DNA from: Oscillospiraceae bacterium
GTDB taxonomy: Bacteria; Bacillota_A; Clostridia; Oscillospirales; CAG-272
Reading direction: 5' to 3'
Length of the DNA stretch: 48,219 nt
Assembly (NCBI GenBank): GCA_015063335.1
Contig: SVUH01000010.1
Span: forward strand, 1-48,219
The notes under the pieces are model-generated. The model did not search any database. It was not told where the DNA came from and saw only the letters and a program-made list of their open reading frames with translations. Shown one piece after another: positions 9,029 through 16,786 of the stretch (positions are counted from its first letter, which is position 1; each line of letters begins with the position of its first letter). A program made the position numbers and the translations under genes.

Positions 9029-9979
9029 TCACGATCCTCCTACCTTTGAAATTATCTTCTTAACGACCGCGTTCGCGCCGATCATTACGACGAACAGTAT
9101 AACTGCTATGGTCGAAGAATAACCGATCTCGAAACGCGAGGAACCGTAGTCCTCAAGGTGGTGAACTATGGTATGTGCTGCGTAGTCAACAGACGGGAAT
9201 CCGCAGAGCGCGGTAACGACCGCACCGAATCCGAACGAGCCTGTGATCGACATTACCGCACCGAACATAAGCTGAGGCTTCATGTTCGGAAGGGTTATGT
9301 ACCAAAGCTCCTGCCATCTGTTTCTTATTCCGTCAACCGCTCCTGCCTCGAACTGCGCCTTATCTATGCCCTGAAGACCTGCGATAAAGGACAAGAAGGA
9401 GGTACCGAGAGAGGTCCAGATAGCAACTACTATACAAAGGGGCATTACCCAGTCTGCATCCTCGAAGAACGCAATTTCGGTGTTGATTATGCCGAGCTTC
9501 ATAAGCCAAGCGTTCGCCCATCCGTAGGAGTCACTGGAGAACAGCGTCGCCCATACAAGGTATACCTGACCTGATATGGAGGGCGCGTAGAAGACGAGAG
9601 TAACTATTGCTCTTATCTTCGGGGAAAGCTCGTTGATAAACCATGCAACCATAAGTGACATCAAATATGATGCAGGTCCAACGATTGCCGCAAATATAAA
9701 TGTATTTTTAGCTGCCGTTATGAATACGTCGTCGTCAAGGAACAGCCTTACGTAGTTGTCAAGCCACACGATATTAGGCACCTCAAGCATGTTGAAGTCC
9801 GTAAAGCTTATCAGTATCGAAAGCACGACGGGAAGGACTGTAAAGCAGGTGAAAACTATCATGTAAGGTGCTACCATAAGATATGCTACCTTATTGCGCT
9901 TCATCTCTTTCCATATCCACTGCGCCTTGGTCATATCCTTGCGCGATACAGCCTTTTTATTTGCCGTTTTACGTGACAT
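9029..9979 (-). CDS. Sugar ABC transporter permease, MalF-like (first pair)
   Basis: This 316-aa permease subunit of the operon's first pair has a basic cytoplasmic N-terminus (about 35 residues), then YLMVAPYMIVFTCFTVLPVV as the first span. The EAA loop reads EAGAVDGIRNRWQELWYITL near residue 225. It directly follows the gene for the large solute-binding protein, with a 32-bp gap. The two probably form an importer with the MalG-like partner. No ATPase is encoded nearby. Confidence 0.95.
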   Translation of the reverse strand: MSRKTANKKAVSRKDMTKAQWIWKEMKRNKVAYLMVAPYMIVFTCFTVLPVVLSILISFTDFNMLEVPNIVWLDNYVRLFLDDDVFITAAKNTFIFAAIVGPASYLMSLMVAWFINELSPKIRAIVTLVFYAPSISGQVYLVWATLFSSDSYGWANAWLMKLGIINTEIAFFEDADWVMPLCIVVAIWTSLGTSFLSFIAGLQGIDKAQFEAGAVDGIRNRWQELWYITLPNMKPQLMFGAVMSITGSFGFGAVVTALCGFPSVDYAAHTIVHHLEDYGSSRFEIGYSSTIAVILFVVMIGANAVVKKIISKVGGS

Positions 9980-10011
9980 GTACTTCTTTCTCCTTATATT
10001 TTTTTACCTTA

Positions 10012-13000
10012 TTATTTATAAGCCTCGTAGGATTCGAGAGCCTTTGCCGCACTGTCGAGGTTATCGGCAGCACCGCCAAAGAGCGTACCGTCAAGAGCGC
10101 GAAGCTGTGCTGACAAGGAATAGATGGATGCAAAGTCCTCTGTGGTGTAGCCTGCGATGAGTGCAAGTATGTTGTTGCAGGTTTCGTCGTAAGCTGCGTT
10201 GTAGGACTCGCTTTCCTTAGCCGCGAGTATCTTAGCCTCTGCCTCTGACATTCTCTTCTGTGCCAAGGTCTGTCCGTCCGCAAGAGTTTCAAGACCGAAT
10301 TCCTGACGCTTACGCGTGATCTCGGTGTTGATAATTCTTATGTAGCTCTGAAGCTCGGTTACGGGGTCTGCCTTGTCGTTATAAGCAGAAAGGAATGCAA
10401 ACTTCGTATAACGGTCAACTATATAGCATCCGGGGTAGTTAGGAACTGCCGCAAGGCTGTTGAACTGCGCCTCAAGCTGCTCAAGCTCCTCAGCAGTCCA
10501 AGGAAGCTCTCTAAGAGCGCTCTCGTTTGCAGTTGCGTGCTTTGCGGAAGGTCCGAGGATAGCAACCATTTCGTTAGAGTAGTCCTTCTGGCACTCCTCG
10601 TCAACGTGCCATCTCATAAACTTCCAAGCTCCGTCCATGTTCTCACAGCCTACCATCATGGAGATAGCGGTTACCGTGGAAACGGAAACGTTGTTTATAT
10701 TCTCGCCGTTCTCGTCAGCGTATCCGGGCATCGGATAGAAGCCCCAGAGACCTTCGATCTCGGTCGCGAATACCTTGAGCTGGTTGTAGGTCGAGGTGTA
10801 CGTTGCAAAGCCGAGAGGCATCTCGCCCGTTCTGAAACGGTTTGCAAAGTCGTACTTATAGGGGAACGAATACATGGTGAACATCTCACACATTGTATTA
10901 AAGGAATCAAGCGCTACGTTCGAGTCAAGATTTATTCTCATACCGTTGTCCGCGAAAAGCTCGCCGCCCATCTGGTAGAGGAATATCTTACAGTCGTTGT
11001 GCATCGCTATCTGCATGTTGTTAGCCTGAAGAACGGGAATTGCTTCCTTTACGTCGTCCCACGTCTTAGGAATGGTAAGTCCGAGGTCAACGAAGATGTC
11101 CTCACGAACGAACATCATGGTGAAGTTCTGCGTCTCGGGCAAGCCGTAGTAGTGCATCTTTACGTTGTATTCGTTTCTGTCAAGCTTAACGCCTGTCTCC
11201 TTCTCGTAGGCTACCATTTCATCCTCTGTCATGGGAACCTCGATTCCGAGAACCATCATTGCCGCGTCGTTAAAGTCGTCAAGTATCGGATCGTACTCAA
11301 CGCCGTTTACGGTGTACGACTCGTCGAAGCCTTCCATATCTTCAATAGGAAGCAATGCTCCGCGGATCGCGTAGTTGATAACGTCGCCCTGTCCGATACC
11401 GATATATACGTCGGGACCCATCTGAGCGAGTATTGAAGGAAGCAGTGTACCGCCCGATACGAGCTTAAGGTCAACTGCGACCTTGGTGTTAGGTGTAAAG
11501 TCGTTGTTTATAAGGCTGCGGATAACCTGAGACTGGTCACGTCCGTATGCAAGCCATACCTCAACGACGTCCTCGCCCTCAGCCTCCGTCATAGCGCCCA
11601 TACGGTCGTAGTTACGGAAGAAGGACTGAACAAAGCTTACTACCTCGTAAATGATAGTCTTGAAGAATCCTGCCTTTGCAGGGGGAACGGAGTCGTCATC
11701 TGCGCTCTGTATAACAATGTAGTCAAACATCAAGGGCTGAGTCTTTGCATCGCTGAGCCAAGTACCAAGCGAACCGATGTAGGTCTTGAGCTGCTCGAGA
11801 TTCTTTGCCACCTCGTCGTCATCCTTACCCATCTGCTCGAGAAGTCTTGCTACCTTTTCAAGCGTTGCCGTCATGGAGCTCTTTACGTTTGCCGCTTCTT
11901 CAAGCTCGACCGCAACCGCTCCGAGAACTCTCGCCTGCTTGATCATGTCTATCATGGTGTCAGGCATTACGCGGGAGAAGCCGTAGTCACGGTACTGGTC
12001 AGGGCTCGTACCCGTAAGCTTAAGGATATTGAGGTAGTCTGCGTTTACCGCGTTAAGGGATTCCTGAACGCGGCTTACAACGCTACCCATGTTACCGAGC
12101 GTGACCTCAAAGCGAAGGGTGTATACTACGTCCTTCTCAAAGTAAATGTTGAACGTTCCGTCCGAGCCGTCGGATATTTTACCCGACTGCCAATCGGAGC
12201 TGTAATTAAACTGAAGTCTTCCTGCCTCGGCAAACGGAATTCCGTTGTAGTAGCCGAGAGCATTCTCGTCAAGTCCGTCGGAGTAAATGGACAGCGCTCT
12301 CGAGGTATACATACCGTCCAGCACGCTCTGCTTAAAGCGAGTGGAGATATTATAGAAGCCGCTTTCCTTTACCATAAACTTGTACTCTATCCACTGACCG
12401 GGCGTCTGCCACTTGTCTCCACCCATGGAGTTGATGACCGTTCTGTTGGTCGCCGCGGGAGAGTTGATGGCACTGGTCGTGTCGGATACGGGATAGATGG
12501 TCTGAGAGGATACAGCGGAGCTGTACTCAGCCTCGATCTTTATCTTGTCCTTACCGGCTGCGGGGAGCGTGCCGCCGTTCTTTTCCTTGATCTTATTAAG
12601 GTAAGTCTCATAGCTGTCGTATCCCTCATAGGGAACCAGACGGATCTCCTTAATAACGATAGGCTCGTTTACAGATTCAAGAGAAATGGTGGTCTTGCCC
12701 GTTTCCTTGTCTGCTGCAACAACAAACTGGAAGTCGTCAAGAAGGAAGCCGTTGGAGTCCTTCATGGTGTAGGTCATCCACGCAGGATCCTGAACAAGGC
12801 TTGAGCGCGTCTCGTTTCCGTCTATATCTATTACGAAAAATCTCGCAAGCTTCTCGGAAACGGTCTCGCCCTCGGCATCAACTCCGTTGAGTATGTTTGC
12901 CTGCGCCTCGGTCCAATACTCGGGCATGGTGTAAACCACGTAGGTCTTCTCGCCCTCAACAAGCTTCGATGCCTTAGAGTCAAGTCCGTAGCTTGCGGAA

Positions 13001-13683
13001 AGATCATTGAACGCCGCAATTATCTCGTCGGCATTCTCGCCCTCGCCAAGCTCAACCTTTGCGTCGGTATATACGTTCTTCCAGATCTTGGATATGGTGA
13101 TGTAACGCGCCTCAGCAAAAGGAACGTCACCGTTTATCTTGAATACTCTCTCAATAGATGCCGATTTGTTTTCTATTGGATAGCACACGATCTCAATGCT
13201 GTAAAATGCAGCGGGAGTGTCCTTGGTTATCTCGGGGATCTCCCAGGTCAGCGTTCCCGAAACGGGAGAGAAGATACCGTCTACTCCGTCGAAGCTGCTT
13301 ATGTAAGCCTCCGTCTTTATAGCCGCATCTCTGTACGCCTTCTTTTCCTCGTCCGTAGTTCCCTTTGCGGGGAGCGTTACGTACTCGGGGGTGAGGCCCT
13401 TAGCCTCCGTTTCGCCGTTCTCGTCCGACGCTGCCGCACCTGCGGGCGTGTACGTTACGTTTTTAGTAGCGTCCACGATGATCGTTGAAGTGCCCTTGGG
13501 TACTTCTTCATTCTCAAGCAGATACTCGTCGTACGAAATAGCATTGAGCAACGCCTTAAGGTCTTCGGTCGTCTTGTCCGATACGGATGATTCATTTGCG
13601 CTCGTAAAGAGCGTAGCACCGCCGAGCAAGAACGTCAAAGCCAGCAAGAACGCTGCGATTCTTTGAAATTTCGCCTTTCTCAT
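10012..13683 (-). CDS. Very large extracellular solute-binding protein with embedded carbohydrate-binding-like region
   Basis: This is the first gene of the operon (1223 aa). The signal peptide is followed directly by SANESS with no Cys, so the usual lipobox anchor of Gram-positive binding proteins is missing. Residues about 378-530 resemble a galactose-binding-fold carbohydrate module (IEAEYSS start, WIEYKFMVKESGFYNISTRF, then LRFEVTLG). Residues about 705-1130 carry the family 1 solute-binding fold, seen in VVEVWLAYGRDQ, GPDVYIGIGQGD, GLPETQNFTMMFVREDIF and TWDDVKEAIPVLQ. The domain order resembles the oversized binding proteins found beside DUF5696 genes. An AGGAGG ribosome binding site lies just upstream. 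It could capture a polysaccharide breakdown product; the ligand is unknown. Confidence 0.9.
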   Translation of the reverse strand: MRKAKFQRIAAFLLALTFLLGGATLFTSANESSVSDKTTEDLKALLNAISYDEYLLENEEVPKGTSTIIVDATKNVTYTPAGAAASDENGETEAKGLTPEYVTLPAKGTTDEEKKAYRDAAIKTEAYISSFDGVDGIFSPVSGTLTWEIPEITKDTPAAFYSIEIVCYPIENKSASIERVFKINGDVPFAEARYITISKIWKNVYTDAKVELGEGENADEIIAAFNDLSASYGLDSKASKLVEGEKTYVVYTMPEYWTEAQANILNGVDAEGETVSEKLARFFVIDIDGNETRSSLVQDPAWMTYTMKDSNGFLLDDFQFVVAADKETGKTTISLESVNEPIVIKEIRLVPYEGYDSYETYLNKIKEKNGGTLPAAGKDKIKIEAEYSSAVSSQTIYPVSDTTSAINSPAATNRTVINSMGGDKWQTPGQWIEYKFMVKESGFYNISTRFKQSVLDGMYTSRALSIYSDGLDENALGYYNGIPFAEAGRLQFNYSSDWQSGKISDGSDGTFNIYFEKDVVYTLRFEVTLGNMGSVVSRVQESLNAVNADYLNILKLTGTSPDQYRDYGFSRVMPDTMIDMIKQARVLGAVAVELEEAANVKSSMTATLEKVARLLEQMGKDDDEVAKNLEQLKTYIGSLGTWLSDAKTQPLMFDYIVIQSADDDSVPPAKAGFFKTIIYEVVSFVQSFFRNYDRMGAMTEAEGEDVVEVWLAYGRDQSQVIRSLINNDFTPNTKVAVDLKLVSGGTLLPSILAQMGPDVYIGIGQGDVINYAIRGALLPIEDMEGFDESYTVNGVEYDPILDDFNDAAMMVLGIEVPMTEDEMVAYEKETGVKLDRNEYNVKMHYYGLPETQNFTMMFVREDIFVDLGLTIPKTWDDVKEAIPVLQANNMQIAMHNDCKIFLYQMGGELFADNGMRINLDSNVALDSFNTMCEMFTMYSFPYKYDFANRFRTGEMPLGFATYTSTYNQLKVFATEIEGLWGFYPMPGYADENGENINNVSVSTVTAISMMVGCENMDGAWKFMRWHVDEECQKDYSNEMVAILGPSAKHATANESALRELPWTAEELEQLEAQFNSLAAVPNYPGCYIVDRYTKFAFLSAYNDKADPVTELQSYIRIINTEITRKRQEFGLETLADGQTLAQKRMSEAEAKILAAKESESYNAAYDETCNNILALIAGYTTEDFASIYSLSAQLRALDGTLFGGAADNLDSAAKALESYEAYK

Positions 13684-13967
13684 TCAAAAATTCCTCCTGT
13701 TTTTTTCTTCGTGCGCGCCGGGATATCGCACACGTAAATAGGTTCTGATGCTGCCATCAGCGCAAACCGTTTTCTTCGCAGTACGCCCCGCGCTGCAAAG
13801 ACACGCGGGACTCATACAAAGGTAGCACTCGTAAACGCGCAGAAAAATCGGCAAATTCGCGCGCCGCGGGCAACACCTCTATATACTTCAAAGGCAACGC
13901 TTCGGTCAGATTGCGTTGCAAAAGCCACCTATACCCTAAAAATGGGCATAGGTAGCCCAAAATCCAC
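13684..13967 (-). promoter_or_regulatory. Structured 5' leader of the sugar operon
   Basis: About 280 nt of untranslated leader lie between the predicted promoter and the binding-protein gene. On the minus strand it can form a 13-bp stem (arms 13944-13956 and 13924-13936, loop of 7), a 7-bp stem (13913-13919 with 13894-13900, GCAACGC pairing GCGTTGC), and a 6-bp stem with a 4-nt loop (13755-13760 with 13745-13750). I do not recognise a known riboswitch class. Confidence 0.5.
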
Positions 13968-13973
13968 GTTGAT

Positions 13974-14002
13974 ATGATACCATATAATATATAAAAAGTC
14001 AA
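13974..14002 (-). promoter_or_regulatory. Promoter of the sugar-transport operon
   Basis: On the minus strand, TTGACT (-35) and TATCAT (-10) are separated by 17 nt. The site is the best vegetative-type promoter in the 1-kb gap upstream of the operon. Confidence 0.65.
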
Positions 14003-14600
14003 GCGAAGCTTTTTGACAAGCCTCGATTTGAAGCTCTTTTGCGCAAAAATTAATTTTTTTCATTTTTTAAAAAATCGTCATTTTTACATGCTCTTTTCGG
14101 CGAGTTCTATAAATGTAAATTTGATTTACCTCTTTTAGTGGAAATAGTGGTATTTTTGTGTCATATTTGTGTTTTTTGCTAAAAATTTGGAGCTATAATT
14201 TTCGCGAAAAAATGAGAGTAAATTATTTTCACTATGGCTTGCTGTCCGCTCTGCTTTTGTCTTGTCAATTTGACAAGATTTTTTGTTGATTTTACACAAA
14301 TTTGACACCGTTTTTTCTACACTTAAAAAATTATCACGATTTTTTGTTTTTTCGACTCTTTCGCCCCTAAGAACCCGATTTTTATAAAAAATCCGCTATT
14401 TTCACCAATATTTTTACATATTTTTACATTTCTATCATTTTCAGTAAATGCGCATATTATGCGCGGATAGAACCGCCGAAGCCCACTCGCAACCCACCAC
14501 TTGTGCCACGTCATATTATGCATGGAATATTATGCCTGACAGAATTTTACACGCTCCGTTTTCTTATGACAGAATGCATCTGCTTTGTTTTTAACAAAAA
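14003..14600. other. AT-rich gene-free interval
   Basis: No supported gene lies here. The DNA is very AT-rich with many A or T runs. The decamer CATATTATGC occurs at about 14453-14462 and again near 14511-14520, with a third ATATTATGC at 14527. The first forms a short palindrome, GCGCATA with TATGCGC. These could be operator sites, but nothing proves it. Confidence 0.4.
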
Positions 14601-14632
14601 AAAGTCGTCAGTACGTAGGGTCCGACGACTTT
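14601..14632 (-). terminator. Terminator downstream of the suf-like pair
   Basis: A 9-bp stem (AAAGTCGTC with GACGACTTT) is followed on the minus strand by a run of eight T, a good intrinsic terminator. Nearly the same hairpin occurs after ackA at 35851-35882. Confidence 0.75.
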
Positions 14633-14757
14633 CTTCATTATAAAGCGCAAAACTATATTTTACAAATAAAAGTTCCGTCTTTTGTTGTGCCAACAAAAAC
14701 TTTTAATTTTTAAAGCTTTTTGGCTCCACCTTTTTCTCGAAAAAGGTGGAAAAATCG
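14633..14757 (-). repeat. Composite intergenic repeat (B-type)
   Basis: The stretch shares an ordered set of words with loci near 20.2, 24.5 and 36.0 kb: TTCCGTCTT, TGCCAACAAAAACTTT, TAAAGCTTTTTGGCTCCACC, and a short CCACCTTTTT/AAAAAGGTGG hairpin. It lies between the terminator and the end of the SufB-like gene. Confidence 0.7.
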
Positions 14758-14764
14758 CATCCTT

Positions 14765-15682
14765 TTACCTCAAGAAGCCGTTGACGATCTCTTCTTCGGC
14801 TTCCTTTTCGGTAAGTCCGAGAGTCATGAGCTTAATGAGCTGCTCGCCTGCGATCTTGCCGATCGCCGCCTCGTGAATGAGTGATGCCTCGGGGTGCTGA
14901 GCGAGGATTTCGGGTATTGCGGACACGGTCGCATCGTCCATAATAATGGCATCGCACTCTGTGTGTCCGTTGCAGACTGCATTTCCGCGAATTCTCGATA
15001 TAAACTTCTGTGAAGAGCGCCCTTTTGCGACCGAGCGGGAGATAACGTGAGTGCCTGCGCCATCGCCGCAAAGGTCAACGTCGAACTCCGTTTCAGCGTA
15101 CTGCTCTCCATGCGTCATTATCTTCTCACGCACAATAAGCGTTGCATTTTTCATCACTTTTCCCGTAGTTACTCGGCGAGTAGAATCAACGCCCTTGATC
15201 TGCGCCGTCTCCATTTCCATGTAGGAATTTTCTTCTAATTCAAGGTAAGTGGTGGGATTCATTAAATTCTTGCCGTTTCCATCGCCCTCGCCGTAATGCT
15301 TTTCAATATACTTACATCTTGCATTTTTCGACAGATAAAACGAATGTATACCGCTATGCTCCGAATCCTCCTTGCCGCCATTGTGAATACCGCAGCCTGC
15401 AACTATCGTCACGTCCGCGTCCTCACCTATGTGGAAGTCATTGTATACAAGCTCTTTAAGTCCCGTCTGGGCGATAAGCACGGGAATATGAACACTCTCA
15501 TTCTTCGTTCCCGCCTTAATGTATATGTCAATTCCGGGCTTGTCCGTCTTTGTAACGATCTCTATGTTCTCCGAGGAATTCTTGCCGTGAAGCTTTCCGT
15601 TGATACGGAGCGAATACGCTCCCTCGGGCACCTCGTGAATATCCGCAACCGCCGCCAAAAGATCCTTTTGTATCTTATCCAT
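14765..15682 (-). CDS. Short SufB/SufD-family iron-sulfur scaffold protein
   Basis: This 305-aa protein has the SufBD fold core. The diagnostic C-terminal run is present: SLIHEAAIGKIAGEQLIKLM, then LTEKEAEEEIVNGF, as in SufB and SufD, which bind SufC and form the scaffold for Fe-S clusters. It is much shorter than a standard SufB (about 470 aa), lacking most of the N-terminal part. Cys residues that could ligate a cluster include those in AVCNGHTECDAI and VDLCGDG. It is 11 bp downstream of sufC, and no sufS, sufU or sufD is present. This matches the minimal SufBC-like (SMS) type described for Clostridia and archaea. Confidence 0.9.
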   Translation of the reverse strand: MDKIQKDLLAAVADIHEVPEGAYSLRINGKLHGKNSSENIEIVTKTDKPGIDIYIKAGTKNESVHIPVLIAQTGLKELVYNDFHIGEDADVTIVAGCGIHNGGKEDSEHSGIHSFYLSKNARCKYIEKHYGEGDGNGKNLMNPTTYLELEENSYMEMETAQIKGVDSTRRVTTGKVMKNATLIVREKIMTHGEQYAETEFDVDLCGDGAGTHVISRSVAKGRSSQKFISRIRGNAVCNGHTECDAIIMDDATVSAIPEILAQHPEASLIHEAAIGKIAGEQLIKLMTLGLTEKEAEEEIVNGFLR

Positions 15683-15693
15683 AGCCAGCCTCC

Positions 15694-16401
15694 TTAAACG
15701 TTTGCGGTAAAGCGACAGCCTGCGCGAACGTCCATAAGCTTGGGGTAGACCTCGTCCTTTGCCCCATACTCAACGACCTCGCCGCCCGCCAGAACCACTA
15801 TCTTGTCCGCAATATTCAGTATTCTCTCCTGATGAGAGATTATCATTATAGTACCGCCTGCGCGCTCGTGCATGTTTTCGAAGACCTTAATAAGGTTATT
15901 AAAGCTCCAAAGGTCGATTCCCGCCTCGGGCTCATCAAAAACAGTAAGCTCCGTGCCGCGCGCGTTGACCATAGCGATCTCGATGCGCTTGAGCTCGCCG
16001 CCCGACAGAGATGCATTCACCTCTCTGTTTATATAGTCCTTTGCGCAAAGACCGACCTCGGAAAGGTAGGCACACGCATCAGATACACTCGTATTCTTGC
16101 CTGCGGCAAGCGAGATAAGGTGCTGAACGGTAAGTCCCTTGAAGCGAACAGGCTGCTGAAAGGCATAGCTTATGCCCATTCTCGCTCTGTCCGTCACGGA
16201 CATGTCGGTAATATCCGTTCCGTTCATGTATATTTTGCCCTCGGTAGGGGTTATGATACCCGCGACCAGCTTTGCGAGCGTTGACTTTCCGCTTCCGTTC
16301 GGGCCTGTTATAGCCACGAAGCGCTCGGAAATCTCAAGGCTTACGTTTTTAATTATCTTTTTATCCGCGACCTCGTAGGACACGTTTCTGAGTTCTAACA
16401 T
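15694..16401 (-). CDS. sufC: SufC-type ATPase of iron-sulfur cluster assembly
   Basis: This cytoplasmic ABC-class ATPase has 235 aa. It has Walker A GPNGSGKSTLAK, signature LSGGELKRIEIAM, Walker B LTVFDEPEAGID and the switch His in IISHQER. The SufC-specific DEPEAGID replaces the more usual DEPTSGLD. I chose the ATG at 16401 because AAGGAG lies 5 nt upstream and the promoter (-10 at 16432-16437) leaves a leader of only about 25 nt. The longer frame to 16443 would begin upstream of the -10. It is co-transcribed with the SufB-like gene. Confidence 0.93.
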   Translation of the reverse strand: MLELRNVSYEVADKKIIKNVSLEISERFVAITGPNGSGKSTLAKLVAGIITPTEGKIYMNGTDITDMSVTDRARMGISYAFQQPVRFKGLTVQHLISLAAGKNTSVSDACAYLSEVGLCAKDYINREVNASLSGGELKRIEIAMVNARGTELTVFDEPEAGIDLWSFNNLIKVFENMHERAGGTIMIISHQERILNIADKIVVLAGGEVVEYGAKDEVYPKLMDVRAGCRFTANV

Positions 16402-16431
16402 ATCTTCTCCTTGAAAATCATTTACCTTAAT

Positions 16432-16460
16432 ATTATACTGCATTTTTCCGAAAATTTCAA
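16432..16460 (-). promoter_or_regulatory. Promoter of sufC
   Basis: On the minus strand, TTGAAA and TATAAT are separated by 17 nt, about 31 nt upstream of the chosen sufC start. Confidence 0.75.
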
Positions 16461-16628
16461 TAGAATTTCAACAGAAATAAAAGATTTTCCCAAAATTTAA
16501 GCAAGCAGCGATCTATTTTGACTTTTTATTTTTAAATTTTGTATTGTTTTTTACAACGATATGTCGTTTTTTATTATGTTTTGTCTTAATATATTTTTAA
16601 ATACAGTGTTGATTTTTTAAATATAAAA

Positions 16629-16661
16629 AAAGAGGAATATAAACCGTATTTTTTCCTCTTT
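16629..16661 (-). terminator. Hairpin with T-run between sufC and metY
   Basis: A 9-bp stem (AAAGAGGAA with TTCCTCTTT) is followed on the minus strand by seven T. It lies upstream of the sufC promoter, so it may end a short antisense or leader RNA. A weak TTGCAT/GATAAT pair lies near 16700 on the same strand. Confidence 0.5.
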
Positions 16662-16714
16662 CCTGCCCTTATATCCCAAAAGCGCACCTCAAAAAACAAA
16701 ATTATCTTCCCGCA

Positions 16715-16743
16715 TTGACAAAATGCAAATTAAGTGTTATAAT
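16715..16743 (+). promoter_or_regulatory. Promoter of metY-metA
   Basis: Consensus TTGACA and TATAAT are separated by 17 nt, ending 43 bp before the metY start. No SAM riboswitch is present here, unlike at metK. Confidence 0.85.
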
Positions 16744-16786
16744 ATAAGTTGAATTTTTATATAAAACTTTTTGTAAGGAGAAAATT

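Noticed and set aside
13757..14002. 81-aa frame upstream of the binding-protein gene
   Set aside because: It starts inside the -35 box of the operon promoter and overlaps the stem-loops of the leader. No ribosome site or family resemblance is seen.
16402..16443. N-terminal extension of sufC (14 residues)
   Set aside because: It begins upstream of the predicted -10 box and lacks a ribosome site. The ATG at 16401 has both.
16444..16786. Riboswitch controlling metY-metA
   Set aside because: I looked for S-box core words such as those at metK and found none. Only a plain promoter lies upstream.
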